From assembly GCA_038748775.1 (NCBI GenBank), contig JBCDIT010000002.1, positions 248,001 through 312,000 of the forward strand: a stretch of 64,000 nucleotides of DNA, written 5' to 3'. Below the pieces are notes generated by a model that was not told the DNA's origin, made no database searches, and saw only the letters and a program-made list of their open reading frames with translations. Source of the stretch: DAIQNV01 sp038748775 (GTDB taxonomy: Bacteria; Planctomycetota; Phycisphaerae; Phycisphaerales; UBA1924). This document shows positions 34,493 to 43,553 of this stretch, piece after piece (positions within the stretch are counted from its first letter, which is position 1; each line of letters opens with the position of its first letter). Made by a program: the position numbers and the translations under genes.

Positions 34493-35398
34493 TCACTCTC
34501 CCAGCAACGCGCGCAGCGCCGCACCCGGGTCGTCCTGCCTCATCAGGTGCTCGCCCACCAGCGCGATTCGCACGCCGTGCTCGGCGAGGCGGTCGAGGTC
34601 GGCCTTGGTGCGGATCCCGCTCTCCGACACGAGCACGCCCGGGTCGTCGACGAGGTCGACGAGCCGGAGGGTGTGGTTTACGTCGGTCGTCATGGTCGTC
34701 AGGTCGCGGTTGTTGATGCCCAGCAGGCAGTATGTCGGGTGAGGGAAGCCGACGTGGGGGCGCACGCGGAGCAGGTGCTCGGTCGAGTGGGCCTCGATGA
34801 GCACCGTGAGTTGGAGCTGCTGGGCCAGGATCAGCGAGTCCACGATCTCGCGTTCATTCAAGCACTCGGCAATCAGCAGCACCGCGTCCGCTCCGGCCGC
34901 CCTCGTCTCCCAGAGCTGGATCGGGTCGACGATGAAGTCCTTGCGGAGCACCGGTAGCGGGCAGGCGCCCTTCACACGCTCGATGAAGCTCAGGTGACCG
35001 CCGAAGAACTTCTCGTCGGTCAAGCAACTGATCGCCGCGGCTCCTGCCTCGTGGTAGGCCCTGGCGGCCACCGTGGGGTCGAAGCCGTCACCGGCGTATT
35101 CTTGGCGGATCAGCCCCGCCGACGGGCTCTGACGCTTGATCTCGGCGATGATCGACGTCTCGTGGTGCCCTTCGGCCGGTTGGCCCGAATCGTCGCGGCG
35201 GGTGACCGCGCGAAAGAAGTTCCGCGGCGGCTCGGCCTGAGCGACCGCGGCCTCCAACTCGGGAAGCGAAACGCGTCGTTTGAGTTCTTCGACCTCGCCA
35301 CGCTTGTGCTCGACGATCTCCGCCAAGACGGGCGGGGGTGTCGCGCGTTTCGAGGCCGGATCGCGTCCGTCGGGTGGGGTCGGGGTGTCTTCGGTCAT
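34493..35398 (-). CDS. trpC: Indole-3-glycerol phosphate synthase
   Basis: 301 residues. Closes the indole ring in tryptophan synthesis. TIM barrel with PPVLAEIVEHKRGEVEELK at the start, IIAEIKRQSPSAG (catalytic Lys and Ser-Pro-Ser phosphate region), AISCLTDEKFFGG, VLRKDFIVDPIQL, AVLLIAECL, HSTEHLLR, LLGINNRDLTT and VSESGI (catalytic Glu and phosphate loop) and ALVGEHLMR. The family is usually about 255-270; the N-terminus is slightly longer. There are no other trp genes next to it, although trpS lies on the other side of the CPBP gene. The ATG at 35398 overlaps the divergent GTG of the CPBP gene by 14 bp. Confidence 0.95.
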   Translation of the reverse strand: MTEDTPTPPDGRDPASKRATPPPVLAEIVEHKRGEVEELKRRVSLPELEAAVAQAEPPRNFFRAVTRRDDSGQPAEGHHETSIIAEIKRQSPSAGLIRQEYAGDGFDPTVAARAYHEAGAAAISCLTDEKFFGGHLSFIERVKGACPLPVLRKDFIVDPIQLWETRAAGADAVLLIAECLNEREIVDSLILAQQLQLTVLIEAHSTEHLLRVRPHVGFPHPTYCLLGINNRDLTTMTTDVNHTLRLVDLVDDPGVLVSESGIRTKADLDRLAEHGVRIALVGEHLMRQDDPGAALRALLGE

Positions 35399-36305
35399 CA
35401 CCGCGATTGTTGCGGTCGGGCTGCTCGGGACCACCCAGGCCCTCGCCTCGGATGTCGCCCCGCCGACCCCCGCCCTCGACCCCATGACCGCCTGGGCTCT
35501 GCTCGGGTCGGGCGTCGCCGCGGTGATCACGCTCGCGATCGCGTCGCGCATGGGCCTGTTCGACCGCGATGCACTCGACCGAGGCCGGTCGAAGGCCGTT
35601 CGGGCTCTGCCTTCTCCGTTCTGGCTCGTCGCGTGGTTCGGGCCGCCCCTGGCCCAGGGCCTCGCGGTCGCAGGGGCCGGGGCGATGGGCCTTGCCGGCG
35701 ATCCTGACTCGTTCGAGGCGACGGCGCAGATCGCCGTGCTGGGGGGGCTTGTCGGATCGACCGTCGCGATCACCCTCGCGCTGCTCGCGAACAAACGGGC
35801 CCCGGGGGCGGGTCTCGCGCCGGGCTGGGGCGATATGCCCAGGGGCCTCATCGGTTTCGGCCTGCTCATCCCGACCATTGCGTTCGTCTCGATCGCCGCG
35901 GCCGAGGCGGGCACGATGATCGTTGGCCCCAGCGACGGCGCCGCCCACGACACGCTCCGGGTCATCGTCGATGAGCGGGCCAACCCCTGGGCCTGGGGCC
36001 TTATCGCCGCGGCGGTCATCGGGGCCCCGGTCATCGAAGAGATCGCCTACCGGGGCTTTATGCAGTCGGCCCTGCTCGCGGCGACCAGGCGGCCGTGGGT
36101 CAGCATCCTCGTCACGGCCTTTGTCTTCGCCCTCATGCACTGGACCGCTCTTCCCGCCGACGGCAAGCACGCCATTGTGCCCCTGTTCTGTCTGGGCGTC
36201 GGGCTGGGCTTCGCGGTCGAGCGGACCAAGCGCGTCTGGCCGGCGATCGTGATCCACGCGCTGTTCAACGCGGCCAACGTCGGGCTGGCGCTCGCGGTCG
36301 GGTGA
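35385..36305 (+). CDS. CPBP-family intramembrane protease (CAAX protease-like)
   Basis: 306 residues, eight or so hydrophobic segments. Motif 1 EEIAYRGFM (near residue 217), motif 2 FVFALMHW, and a C-terminal HALFNAANVG carry the conserved Glu-Glu, Arg and two His of the CPBP/Abi family. In bacteria members have roles in immunity to self-bacteriocins or in regulated proteolysis; in a eukaryote they cut prenylated CAAX proteins. The first segment VITAIVAVGLLGTTQALA looks like a signal peptide. Start: GTG at 35385 with GGGGTCGG before it; the frame opens 35 codons earlier inside trpC. It is followed by trpS after 16 bp. Confidence 0.88.
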   Translation: MSSVITAIVAVGLLGTTQALASDVAPPTPALDPMTAWALLGSGVAAVITLAIASRMGLFDRDALDRGRSKAVRALPSPFWLVAWFGPPLAQGLAVAGAGAMGLAGDPDSFEATAQIAVLGGLVGSTVAITLALLANKRAPGAGLAPGWGDMPRGLIGFGLLIPTIAFVSIAAAEAGTMIVGPSDGAAHDTLRVIVDERANPWAWGLIAAAVIGAPVIEEIAYRGFMQSALLAATRRPWVSILVTAFVFALMHWTALPADGKHAIVPLFCLGVGLGFAVERTKRVWPAIVIHALFNAANVGLALAVG

Positions 36306-36321
36306 TCTACACTCGCTCGCA

Positions 36322-37407
36322 ATGAACGCCACACCCGACAGCTCTTCCGCCCGTCCCCGCATCCTGACCGGTGACACGCCCACCGGCCGCCTGCACCTGG
36401 GCCACTGGGTGGGCAGCCTCGAGAACCGCGTGAAGCTGCAGGACAAGTACGAGTGCTACTTCCTGATCGCGAACATGCACGCGTTCACGACCCGCGCCGA
36501 CAAGCCGGCGGAGATCCGCGAGAGCACCATCGAGATCGTCAAAGACTGGATCAGCGTGGGCATGGACCCCGAGCGGTCCACGTTCGTCCTGCAGACCGAG
36601 ACGCCCGCCATCGCCGAACTCACGTGGTTCCTGGCGATGCTGCTCCCGTTTAACCGGGTGCTCCGGAACCCGACGCTCAAGACCGAGATCGAAGAGAAGG
36701 GCCTGGGCGAGACCTATTCGTTCGGGTTCCCGATGTACGCCGTCGGCCAGTGCGCCGACATCCTCGCGTTCCGTCCCGAACTCGTTCCGGTCGGTGAAGA
36801 CCAGGTCGCGCACATCGAGCCCTGCCGTGAGGTGGCCCGTCGGTTCAACCAGATCTACTGCGGCGTTGATCCCCAGACCGAGGACGACGACTACCCGGCG
36901 CAGGGCGGGCTGTTCCCGATCCCTAAGGCAGAGATCGGGCGCGTGGGCAGGCTCCCGGGCGTCGACGGACGCAAGATGTCCAAGAGTCTGAACAACGCGA
37001 TCTTCCTGAGCGATACGCCCAAGCAGGTGAAGAAGAAGATCGGAAGCATCTTCACCGGCCGCCAAGAGATGGACGAGCCGGGCGACACGTCAAACCTCTT
37101 GTTTGATTACGTCCGCGCGTTTATCCACGACCAAGACCTCGTCGCCGATCTTGAGAAGCGGTACTCCGAGGGCGACAACATCGGCGACGGGCACGTCAAG
37201 AAGGACGTCATCGACGCGATCGAGGGGATGGTGGCTCCGATGCGCGAACGCCGCGCCGAGTTCGAGACGCCGGCCGGCGAAGAGAAGGTGTTGGCGACGC
37301 TCCGCGAGGGCACGCGGCGGGCGAACGAGGTGGCCGAGGAGACGCTCTACCTTGCGAAGCAGGCGATGGGGCTGGACTTCGGCGCGAGAGCGATTGAGTT
37401 CAAATGA
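36322..37407 (+). CDS. trpS: Tryptophanyl-tRNA synthetase
   Basis: 361 residues, class I aminoacyl-tRNA synthetase. RILTGDTPTGRLHLGHWVGSL contains the HIGH-type motif (HLGHW), and GRKMSKSLNN the KMSKS loop. Others: FLIANMHAFT, MLLPFNRVLRNPTLKTE, YAVGQCADILAF and VPVGEDQVAHIEPCREVARRFN, the typical tRNA/Trp-pocket region. It lies 16 bp after the CPBP gene, so they are probably one transcript. The short element B starts 66 bp after its stop. Confidence 0.96.
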   Translation: MNATPDSSSARPRILTGDTPTGRLHLGHWVGSLENRVKLQDKYECYFLIANMHAFTTRADKPAEIRESTIEIVKDWISVGMDPERSTFVLQTETPAIAELTWFLAMLLPFNRVLRNPTLKTEIEEKGLGETYSFGFPMYAVGQCADILAFRPELVPVGEDQVAHIEPCREVARRFNQIYCGVDPQTEDDDYPAQGGLFPIPKAEIGRVGRLPGVDGRKMSKSLNNAIFLSDTPKQVKKKIGSIFTGRQEMDEPGDTSNLLFDYVRAFIHDQDLVADLEKRYSEGDNIGDGHVKKDVIDAIEGMVAPMRERRAEFETPAGEEKVLATLREGTRRANEVAEETLYLAKQAMGLDFGARAIEFK

Positions 37408-37473
37408 CTGAGCCCGGCGTATCGTCGCGTGGTGCAGGTTGGCCTGGCGCAAGGCAATGGTTGTTGCTATCGC

Positions 37474-37748
37474 TAGAGCATCGAAGTGAACTCGTCGTGG
37501 GTGACGTACCGAGTCTGAGAAGGTCCCGATATCAACGAGCCCGCAGCGCGAGCAAGGGCCCTCCCGAGCGGAGCGTTCTTCCTGGCCTCAAGATCCTTCG
37601 TTGCTCGCTTGCGCACAAGAAATGAAGGGGCCAGAGAAACGAAGCTGGAGGAGGTCCCTTGCTCGCGCTGCGGGCTCGTTGTTCGTCGGCTGAGACCAAG
37701 CGAACCAGAATCCCAAATGGACTCTACGAAACAAATATGGGTGCTCTA
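37474..37748 (-). repeat. MITE-like palindromic element, copy B (core flipped)
   Basis: 275 bp with the same 7-bp termini TAGAGCA/TGCTCTA. Inner inverted repeats of 24 nt, perfect, at 37535-37558 and 37656-37679, enclose a core at 37559-37655. Outer arms match those of copy A only after reverse-complementing (about 75-80 percent by eye), whereas the core reads like copy A in the same direction. So the core is inverted relative to the arms between the copies. Read on the plus strand it encodes RARSASKGPP-like sequence, a peptide style I associate with planctomycete intergenic repeats. Confidence 0.85.
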
Positions 37749-37796
37749 ATCCTCGGACTCTACCTTACAAAGCGGTCGTCGCACGACGGTGCCCGG

Positions 37797-37852
37797 CCGC
37801 GTAGCGCCCAAGCGAGTGTGCGGCCCGAGGCCGCTACGGAGCGATCAAACTT
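37797..37852 (-). repeat. Convergent-gap repeat R, copy R4 (short form)
   Basis: On the minus strand it starts 4 nt after the DUF1501 stop codon: TTTGATCGCTCCGTAGCGG, then GGCCTCGGGCC and ACACTCGCTTGGG. It lacks the long tail of R2 and R3. Confidence 0.85.
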
Positions 37853-37855
37853 GCT

Positions 37856-39223
37856 CTATGCCTTGAACCGCCTTGCGATCACCGGCGCCGCCTTGTACCG
37901 ACCCGCCAGGATCTCGCGCGACTTCCCGTTGCCCATCCAGTCTTCCAGGATGCCGGCGTAGACCGTCCGGAAGTCGACGGTGAACTTCAGATCGCCGTCG
38001 TCGAGATCGCGCATCGACGGGTGCGCGTTGAGCACGCCCGAGGCGACCATCGGGCCGAAGAGCATGACCGGCGCCGCCGTTCCGTGGTCGGTGCCTCCGC
38101 TGGCGTTCTGGCCGACGCGTCGTCCGAACTCGCTGAAGCACATGGTGAGCACGCGCCCGTCGTTGCCCTGGGCTTGCAGGTCGCGGTAGAACGCGCGGAC
38201 CGAGTCTCCGAGCTGGCGCATCAGGTTGGCGTGGCGCCCGTTCGCGCCGCCTTGGCCGGCGTGGGTGTCGAATCCGCCCAGCGTCACGAAGTACACGCGG
38301 GTCTTCATGCCGGCGCGCACCATCCCGCTGACCATCTGCAGCTGACGCGCGAGGTCCGAACCCGGGTAGCGGACCAGGGGCTCGGCGCTGACGGCGCGCC
38401 GGATCGTGTCGCTCGACACGCGTGCGTCGAGGCTGGTTCGCATGAGGAAGGCCGCGTTGGAGTCGGGGGCGACATCGTCGGTCTGTCCTGCGCCGACGAT
38501 CTTCTCGTAGGGATCGACCAGCGCCGGGTGGATGTCTTCGCCGGTCCACTTGAAGAGGTCTGCCGATTCGAAGCTGATCGGCTTCACGCCCGGTCCGATC
38601 ATCGCGAGCGGCGCTGTTCGTCCGATCGCGACGGGCGCCGGCATCCGCCCGCCGCCGCGTTCACCGCCGTTGCTCTCGGCGGTTCCGCTTTCGCCCTTGC
38701 CGTACCCGCAGCACTCCGAGTCGACGTAGCGCCCGATCCAGCCGTCTCCGGTGCCCGACGTATCGGCGGTGTGCCAGATGTCCATGCTCTTGAAGTGCGA
38801 GCGATTGGGGTTGGGGTAGCCGACGCCCTGGACGATGGACGCGAGACCGTCGTCGTAGAGCTCCTTGACGCCCTCGAGCGCCGGGTGCAGCCCGATCGCC
38901 TGGTTGGAGCGTCCGAGGCCCAGCGCCTGGTCGCCCCGGATGCGGATCTGCGGGCGGGCGTTGTGGTACTCGTCGAACCCATGCGGGATCACGGTGTTCA
39001 GCCCGTCGTTGCCGCCGCCGAGCTGCAGGATGACGAGGATGCGCTCTTCGGGAACGCCCGGCACCGAGCCCATGCCCATCGCCGGCTGCTCGATGCCCAT
39101 CGCGCTGCGTTGGACGAAGGCGGGGACGGTCAGCGCCGCCGACGAGAACACGAGCGACCTTTCGAGGAACGCCCGACGTGTCCACGCGCTCGCTTTGCTC
39201 GGATCAAGATGCAGGTCGCTCAT
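37856..39223 (-). CDS. DUF1501 family protein (Tat-exported, sulfatase-like fold)
   Basis: 455 residues. A twin-arginine signal TRRAFLERSLVFSSAALTVPAF near residues 15-36 suggests Tat export. The DUF1501 hallmarks are visible: RILVILQLGGGNDGLNTVIPHG, GLHPALEGVKELYDDG, GYPNPNRSHFKSMDIWHTA, VYFVTLGGFDTHAGQGG and MCFSEFGRRVGQNASGGTDHGTAAP with a VMLFGP strand. Planctomycete members usually occur next to a DUF1800 gene, as here. The fold is related to alkaline phosphatase/sulfatase, with metal-binding Asp and His candidates (GGFDTH, GTDHG), but the substrate is unknown. It lies 108 bp downstream of the DUF1800 gene on the same strand. Confidence 0.92.
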   Translation of the reverse strand: MSDLHLDPSKASAWTRRAFLERSLVFSSAALTVPAFVQRSAMGIEQPAMGMGSVPGVPEERILVILQLGGGNDGLNTVIPHGFDEYHNARPQIRIRGDQALGLGRSNQAIGLHPALEGVKELYDDGLASIVQGVGYPNPNRSHFKSMDIWHTADTSGTGDGWIGRYVDSECCGYGKGESGTAESNGGERGGGRMPAPVAIGRTAPLAMIGPGVKPISFESADLFKWTGEDIHPALVDPYEKIVGAGQTDDVAPDSNAAFLMRTSLDARVSSDTIRRAVSAEPLVRYPGSDLARQLQMVSGMVRAGMKTRVYFVTLGGFDTHAGQGGANGRHANLMRQLGDSVRAFYRDLQAQGNDGRVLTMCFSEFGRRVGQNASGGTDHGTAAPVMLFGPMVASGVLNAHPSMRDLDDGDLKFTVDFRTVYAGILEDWMGNGKSREILAGRYKAAPVIARRFKA

Positions 39224-39331
39224 CGCCCAACTCCATTCAAGGGCCGAAGCCCCAACATGCTACTTCTTCTGTCGACCCTCGCCGATGGCCGATCACCGAT
39301 CCTCAGTCCCAGAGCCCCGGTCACCGTTTCA

Positions 39332-40864
39332 TCACGTCAGTTGATACTCCGGCATCGCAGAGATCAACACCAGCATGCCGGTCACCATCGAAGAGTTGAC
39401 GTCGCCGCCGTTGGCGATGCAGAACGACGTCAGCTCGTCGATCCGATGGCTGTCGGCCCGTCCGAGCGTCAGGCTCAGCAGATAGCTCGACACGCGCTCG
39501 GGATCGGTCGCGCCCGCCGGGTCCATGGTTGCGAGCGGTTCGAGCAGGGGCATCGGGTCGTACCCGGTTGCCCGTTCGCCCCGCCTGCCCTCGGGCAGTT
39601 GACCGGTGAGCAGGTAGTTCATCGTGTTCTGGCGTGTGAAGAGCGTGGCCGTGTTGATCCACGTCCGCCCGCCGTCCCAGCCCTTCACGCTGGGCGGGAA
39701 CATGACCTCCTGGCCCATCAACTCAAGCGCATCGATCAGCACCTGCATGTCGCGTACCGGTGTGTTCAGGCTCCGCACGGCGCTAATGACGAGCTCGACC
39801 GGGCTCTTGATGCGCTGCGCCGCGACGCGCGGGTGGTAGAAGTGCTCGCTGAGGAACAGCTTGCGGAGCGTTGGCCTGATCTCGTACCGGTTCGTGCGTA
39901 GCTCGCGCCCGAGTTCCCTTACGGTGCCTCGCACCGCCCGCTCATCGTCGTGCGCCCCGTTGAGCACGTGCAGGCAGAACTGGTCGTACAGCTTGAACGC
40001 GATGAACTCGCCGCACGCCGATTCGGCGAGAATCGCGTTGACGAAGCCCTCGCCGTCGAGCGAGCCGCGGGCGCCGAGGATCTGCTTGTACCCGTTGTCG
40101 TGGTCGCGATCGCGGAAGGCGAACTCGTCGTCTTCGAACGTGTACCCGGTGAGAGCGCGGGCGCCTTCTTTGATGTCGCGCTCGGTGTAGTTGCCCACGC
40201 CCATGCTGAACAGCTCGAGCAGCTCTCGCGCGAGGTTCTCGTTGGGCTGGTTCTTCCGGCTGTTGTCGTTGTCGAGGTAGGCGATCATCGCCGGGTCTTT
40301 GATGATCTGGTGCAGCAGGTAGCCGAAGTTGCCGAGCCCATGCGCTCGGAACAGTTGGTTCTGCTGGAACATGTGGTAGCTGTTCTCGATCGTGCGATAG
40401 CTCGTCGCGAAGTGGTCGTGCCAGAAGAGCGTCATCTTCTCTTCGAGCGGGCGGGGCGTCTCGATCATCCGCTCGATCCACCAGCGTTGCATCTGGCGCA
40501 CCTGCCGGCGGTCGCGCCCCTGTGCCTGCTGGCGCCGCTCGCGGAACGCGGCCAAGGCGTTCTCGTCGCGCGTGCGCCTCGCCTGGCGGTAGGCGGCCTG
40601 CTCCTCTTCGGTCGGCGGACGCATGATGTCTTTGTCGAAGTCGGCCGCGTTCACGTCGCGGAACGGGACGTCGTCGACGTTGAGCAGGTAGTCGACCGCA
40701 CCGCGGGCGCCCATCGACGCGAGCCCCTGGATCTGCGCTGGCGTGCCGCCGAAACCGGCGCGGAGCAGCAGGTGCCTCGCCTCGTCGAACCCGAAGTCCT
40801 CGTCGCGGATCGGGTCCAGGCCGGTCGGCAGCTTTGCGGGAAGAGAGGTCCGTCGAGTCTGCAT
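39332..40864 (-). CDS. DUF1800 family protein
   Basis: 510 residues. Hallmarks: DEARHLLLRAGFGGTPAQI (the helical start), EKMTLFWHDHFATSY, NENLARELLELFSMGVG with GNYTERDIKEGARALTGY, KLYDQFCLHVL and SPVELVISAVRSL near the end, and QEVMFPPSVKGWDGGRTWINT. No obvious signal peptide, unlike its partner. It is presumed to work with the DUF1501 protein; the pair is common in planctomycetes and its function is unknown. Start: the ATG at 40864 has ACGGAGA about 8 bp upstream on the minus strand; the frame extends 20 codons further. Confidence 0.9.
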   Translation of the reverse strand: MQTRRTSLPAKLPTGLDPIRDEDFGFDEARHLLLRAGFGGTPAQIQGLASMGARGAVDYLLNVDDVPFRDVNAADFDKDIMRPPTEEEQAAYRQARRTRDENALAAFRERRQQAQGRDRRQVRQMQRWWIERMIETPRPLEEKMTLFWHDHFATSYRTIENSYHMFQQNQLFRAHGLGNFGYLLHQIIKDPAMIAYLDNDNSRKNQPNENLARELLELFSMGVGNYTERDIKEGARALTGYTFEDDEFAFRDRDHDNGYKQILGARGSLDGEGFVNAILAESACGEFIAFKLYDQFCLHVLNGAHDDERAVRGTVRELGRELRTNRYEIRPTLRKLFLSEHFYHPRVAAQRIKSPVELVISAVRSLNTPVRDMQVLIDALELMGQEVMFPPSVKGWDGGRTWINTATLFTRQNTMNYLLTGQLPEGRRGERATGYDPMPLLEPLATMDPAGATDPERVSSYLLSLTLGRADSHRIDELTSFCIANGGDVNSSMVTGMLVLISAMPEYQLT

Positions 40865-41027
40865 CGCGTTCTCCGTTGTGAGGTCACAACGCAGGCCAAA
40901 GCACGGCATTGCCCCCAGCGACACCGATCCGTTCCAGATAAGGCCAGAATCCAGTATCGGGCCAAGCCACCGAGAACGCCAGAGCCTTCTCAGGCATCGC
41001 GTTCAGAATGTTCGGTTGTTGATTGAG

Positions 41028-42509
41028 TCAGCCCGCTTCCGCGGGTGTCTGTGCGGTGTCGTTCGCGATCTTGCTGACCTGCGCCGCCCGAACCGTCGCG
41101 AGAACGACCAGGCCGAGCAGGACGGCGCCGAGGGTCTGATGGAACGTGGTCGCAAAGGCCTCGCCGGCCGCGATCGGGGCCGCGGTGGCGAGTTCGTCGG
41201 CGGTCGGGATCGGCCTATCCGAACCGCTGTTTCCGACGGCGAGCAGTGCCGCGAAGCCCAGCGCGATCTGGAGAGACACGACCACCATGATCGACTTGCC
41301 AAGCGTGCGCAGCTTCGATCCGGTCTCGCTGAGTTGATCGGCCGACGCGAGCAGCACCGCGACGATGAACACAGTCATCGCGACGACGACCGACCAGCCG
41401 ACATGGCTCCACAGCGCGTGCGGCGCGCCGGTGTGCCGACTCAGCGCGCCGAAGACGAGTTGAATCGCGAGGGCCACGATCGCGAACCCGCCGATGGTCT
41501 TGGCACGCCGCGCGAACGTCATCGTTCGCCCGGGCAACGACGACTCTGTGATGGTGGCGCTGCCGGATATTGCCGCGGCGGTCCAGACGGCGAACGCGAA
41601 CACGCCCTGGCCCTTGATGCCGTGCAGTGTTGCCCAGTACGCCTCGGGGATCGCGCTCAACCCGGGCCATCCGCGGACAATCTCGCTGACGCGAGCGATC
41701 CCGAGCAACCCCTGCACGATCACGAGCGCGAGCAGCACGATCGACATCACGCGGTATCGCATCGGCGCCCTGGTAAAGAAGGTCTGGAAGACGAGCAAGA
41801 TCGCCGCGGCGCCGATGAGCGTGCCGAAGAGGCGATGGGTGTGCTCGAGAAAGATCCGTGGCTCGGCCATTAGGCTGATCGGAAAGAGGAACGAAACAGC
41901 GTCATACGACGTCACCGCGTCGGGCACGGCCATGCCCGACTCGGTGCTGGTGACCGACCCGCCGACCGCGAGCAGCGGAACAAAGCCGATCGCGAGGATC
42001 GTGGCGTACCGCGCGAGCCAGCGACGCGGCTCCAAGCGTTCGCTCGCGCCGCCCAGGGCGCGACCGGCGAGCCCCGCGATCACCCCGCAGACCGCGCTGG
42101 CCCCGAAGAAACTCATCACGATGAGCGGCGCTTCCGAGCGGAACGTGTTGGCGGCGCTGGCCATCTCGCTGGTGGTCTCCGCCTGCTCGCCCAGCAGGCT
42201 CCCGAGGATCAGCAGGTTCAGCGTCGCAGCAACCGCGGCCCCGCCCAGGCCGACCCAGACCGCCGCTGGGCGTCCCGCCTTCGACGATTGCCAGGTCAGG
42301 ATGAGAAGGTTCGTCGCGATAAGGGTCACGAGAGTGACCGGTGCCGCGGCACTCACGGCCGGCAGGTGGGTGATCCACCAGACGATCCACATCGCGACCG
42401 TGGTCGCGACGCCGACGGTGACGCAGGGGCCGACCAGGGCCGCGACCCGCGCTGAGGATCCGGGAGTGATGTTTGTTGTTTGATTGGGCACGGCGGCGAT
42501 GGTGGACAT
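41028..42509 (-). CDS. ctaA: Heme A synthase (CtaA/Cox15-like)
   Basis: 493 residues with about 12 hydrophobic segments. Converts heme O to heme A for the caa3 oxidase encoded next to it. Heme-ligand regions are visible: a WxGxxVTSTESGMAVPDAVTSYDAVSFLF segment, EHTHRLFGTLIGA, HALWSHVGW and TFHQTLGAVLLG, i.e. the two pairs of conserved His. The N-terminal about 150 residues are an extra membrane part not typical for CtaA (about 350 residues in alpha-proteobacteria). ctaB (heme O synthase) is not in the window. Start: ATG 42509 with GGAGG about 11 bp upstream on the minus strand. Divergent from actA with a 273-bp gap. Confidence 0.92.
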   Translation of the reverse strand: MSTIAAVPNQTTNITPGSSARVAALVGPCVTVGVATTVAMWIVWWITHLPAVSAAAPVTLVTLIATNLLILTWQSSKAGRPAAVWVGLGGAAVAATLNLLILGSLLGEQAETTSEMASAANTFRSEAPLIVMSFFGASAVCGVIAGLAGRALGGASERLEPRRWLARYATILAIGFVPLLAVGGSVTSTESGMAVPDAVTSYDAVSFLFPISLMAEPRIFLEHTHRLFGTLIGAAAILLVFQTFFTRAPMRYRVMSIVLLALVIVQGLLGIARVSEIVRGWPGLSAIPEAYWATLHGIKGQGVFAFAVWTAAAISGSATITESSLPGRTMTFARRAKTIGGFAIVALAIQLVFGALSRHTGAPHALWSHVGWSVVVAMTVFIVAVLLASADQLSETGSKLRTLGKSIMVVVSLQIALGFAALLAVGNSGSDRPIPTADELATAAPIAAGEAFATTFHQTLGAVLLGLVVLATVRAAQVSKIANDTAQTPAEAG

Positions 42510-42782
42510 GGCTAGGTTCGCCTCCAATGGGTGAGCTGGACCGCGCGGGGGTTGCCAGTGTGGTGTGGTGGAGCCGAGCGCAGGTCTGAGACTCAGTCTC
42601 AATTACGGTCTTACAGGCACCGTTTGGCGGTATCGTCCGGTCGGACGCGGGTTTTTGCGGTCTGGCAGCAACACGTCCGATTGAAGGATGTGTAGGCTCC
42701 CGATCTCGGGTCCGGTGCGCCCGATGACTGAATTGACCTCCAGCAGGGGTGAGCCCCTGCGCTAGATGGGCGGAGGTTCTGC
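42510..42782. promoter_or_regulatory. Divergent control region between ctaA and the act/cox locus
   Basis: 273 bp carrying the promoters of ctaA (minus) and actA (plus). The last bases hold GGCGGAGG as the actA ribosome site. I cannot identify operators; a palindromic CAGGGGTGAGCCCCTG (about 42746-42761) is a possible regulator site or hairpin. Confidence 0.55.
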
Positions 42783-43472
42783 GTGTCAGAGCTTTTCCCG
42801 AAGTGGATGAACGCGTTGCCGACATTGGGTGCGATCGCCGGTGGCGGCGCCTTCGTGTCGGTCGTGACCGGAACCTGGTACTGGGCTACTCCCGATTTTT
42901 GGGAGGTTGGGTACATGCCCGAGCAGCCCGGGGCGGGGTTTAACCACCAGCTCCATGCGGGCGAGCTCGGCATCGATTGCCGATACTGCCACACGCACGT
43001 CGAGGAGAGCGCGCACAGCAACGTGCCGAGCGTCGCGACGTGTATGGGCTGTCACAGCGAGAACAAGCTCGCCGGCTGGGAGCAGCACGACGTCAACTGG
43101 GTGCGCACCGCGTACGCAGAAGACTCGAGCATCGAATGGCGTCGGGTGCACCTCGTGCCCGACTACGCCCACTTCCCGCACCACGTGCACGTGGCGGCGG
43201 GCGTGAGCTGCTATTCGTGCCACGGCCAGATCCAGGGCATGCCGGTCGTGTACCAGGCCGAGAGCCTGAGCATGGGCTGGTGCCTTGATTGTCACCGCAA
43301 CCCAGAAGAGAACCTCGTTCCGCCGGATCAGGTCACCAACCTGATCTGGGTTGAGCAGGAGTGGTTCTCGAAGGACGTGAAGGACCGCGAGCACGCCGGG
43401 CTCACGCCAGAGGCGCTGGTCGACAGCTTGCGGTACGACCCGCCTGAGCACTGCGCGGCGTGTCACTACTGA
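42783..43472 (+). CDS. actA: Alternative complex III subunit A, pentaheme cytochrome c
   Basis: 229 residues. Five CxxCH heme c sites: CRYCH, CMGCH, CYSCH, CLDCH and CAACH, matching the five hemes known for ActA. Residues about 10-30 are one membrane-anchor helix; the rest is periplasmic. ACIII is a bc1 replacement that oxidises menaquinol and passes electrons to cytochrome c or directly to an oxidase. Start: GTG at 42783 with GGAGG 6-7 bp upstream. It is the first gene of the actABCDEF cluster. Confidence 0.95.
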   Translation: MSELFPKWMNALPTLGAIAGGGAFVSVVTGTWYWATPDFWEVGYMPEQPGAGFNHQLHAGELGIDCRYCHTHVEESAHSNVPSVATCMGCHSENKLAGWEQHDVNWVRTAYAEDSSIEWRRVHLVPDYAHFPHHVHVAAGVSCYSCHGQIQGMPVVYQAESLSMGWCLDCHRNPEENLVPPDQVTNLIWVEQEWFSKDVKDREHAGLTPEALVDSLRYDPPEHCAACHY

Positions 43473-43553
43473 GCGGTTGTAGGCCGCTGGGCATCGGGGA
43501 CCGGATAGGGCGAGTGGACGGGGAAGCGACTTCCCTCGGAATCGAGAAGACCT

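Noticed and set aside
38021..39901. A 626-codon plus-strand frame opposite the DUF1501 and DUF1800 genes
   Set aside because: It crosses both genes and the gap between them, with no start signal or motif.
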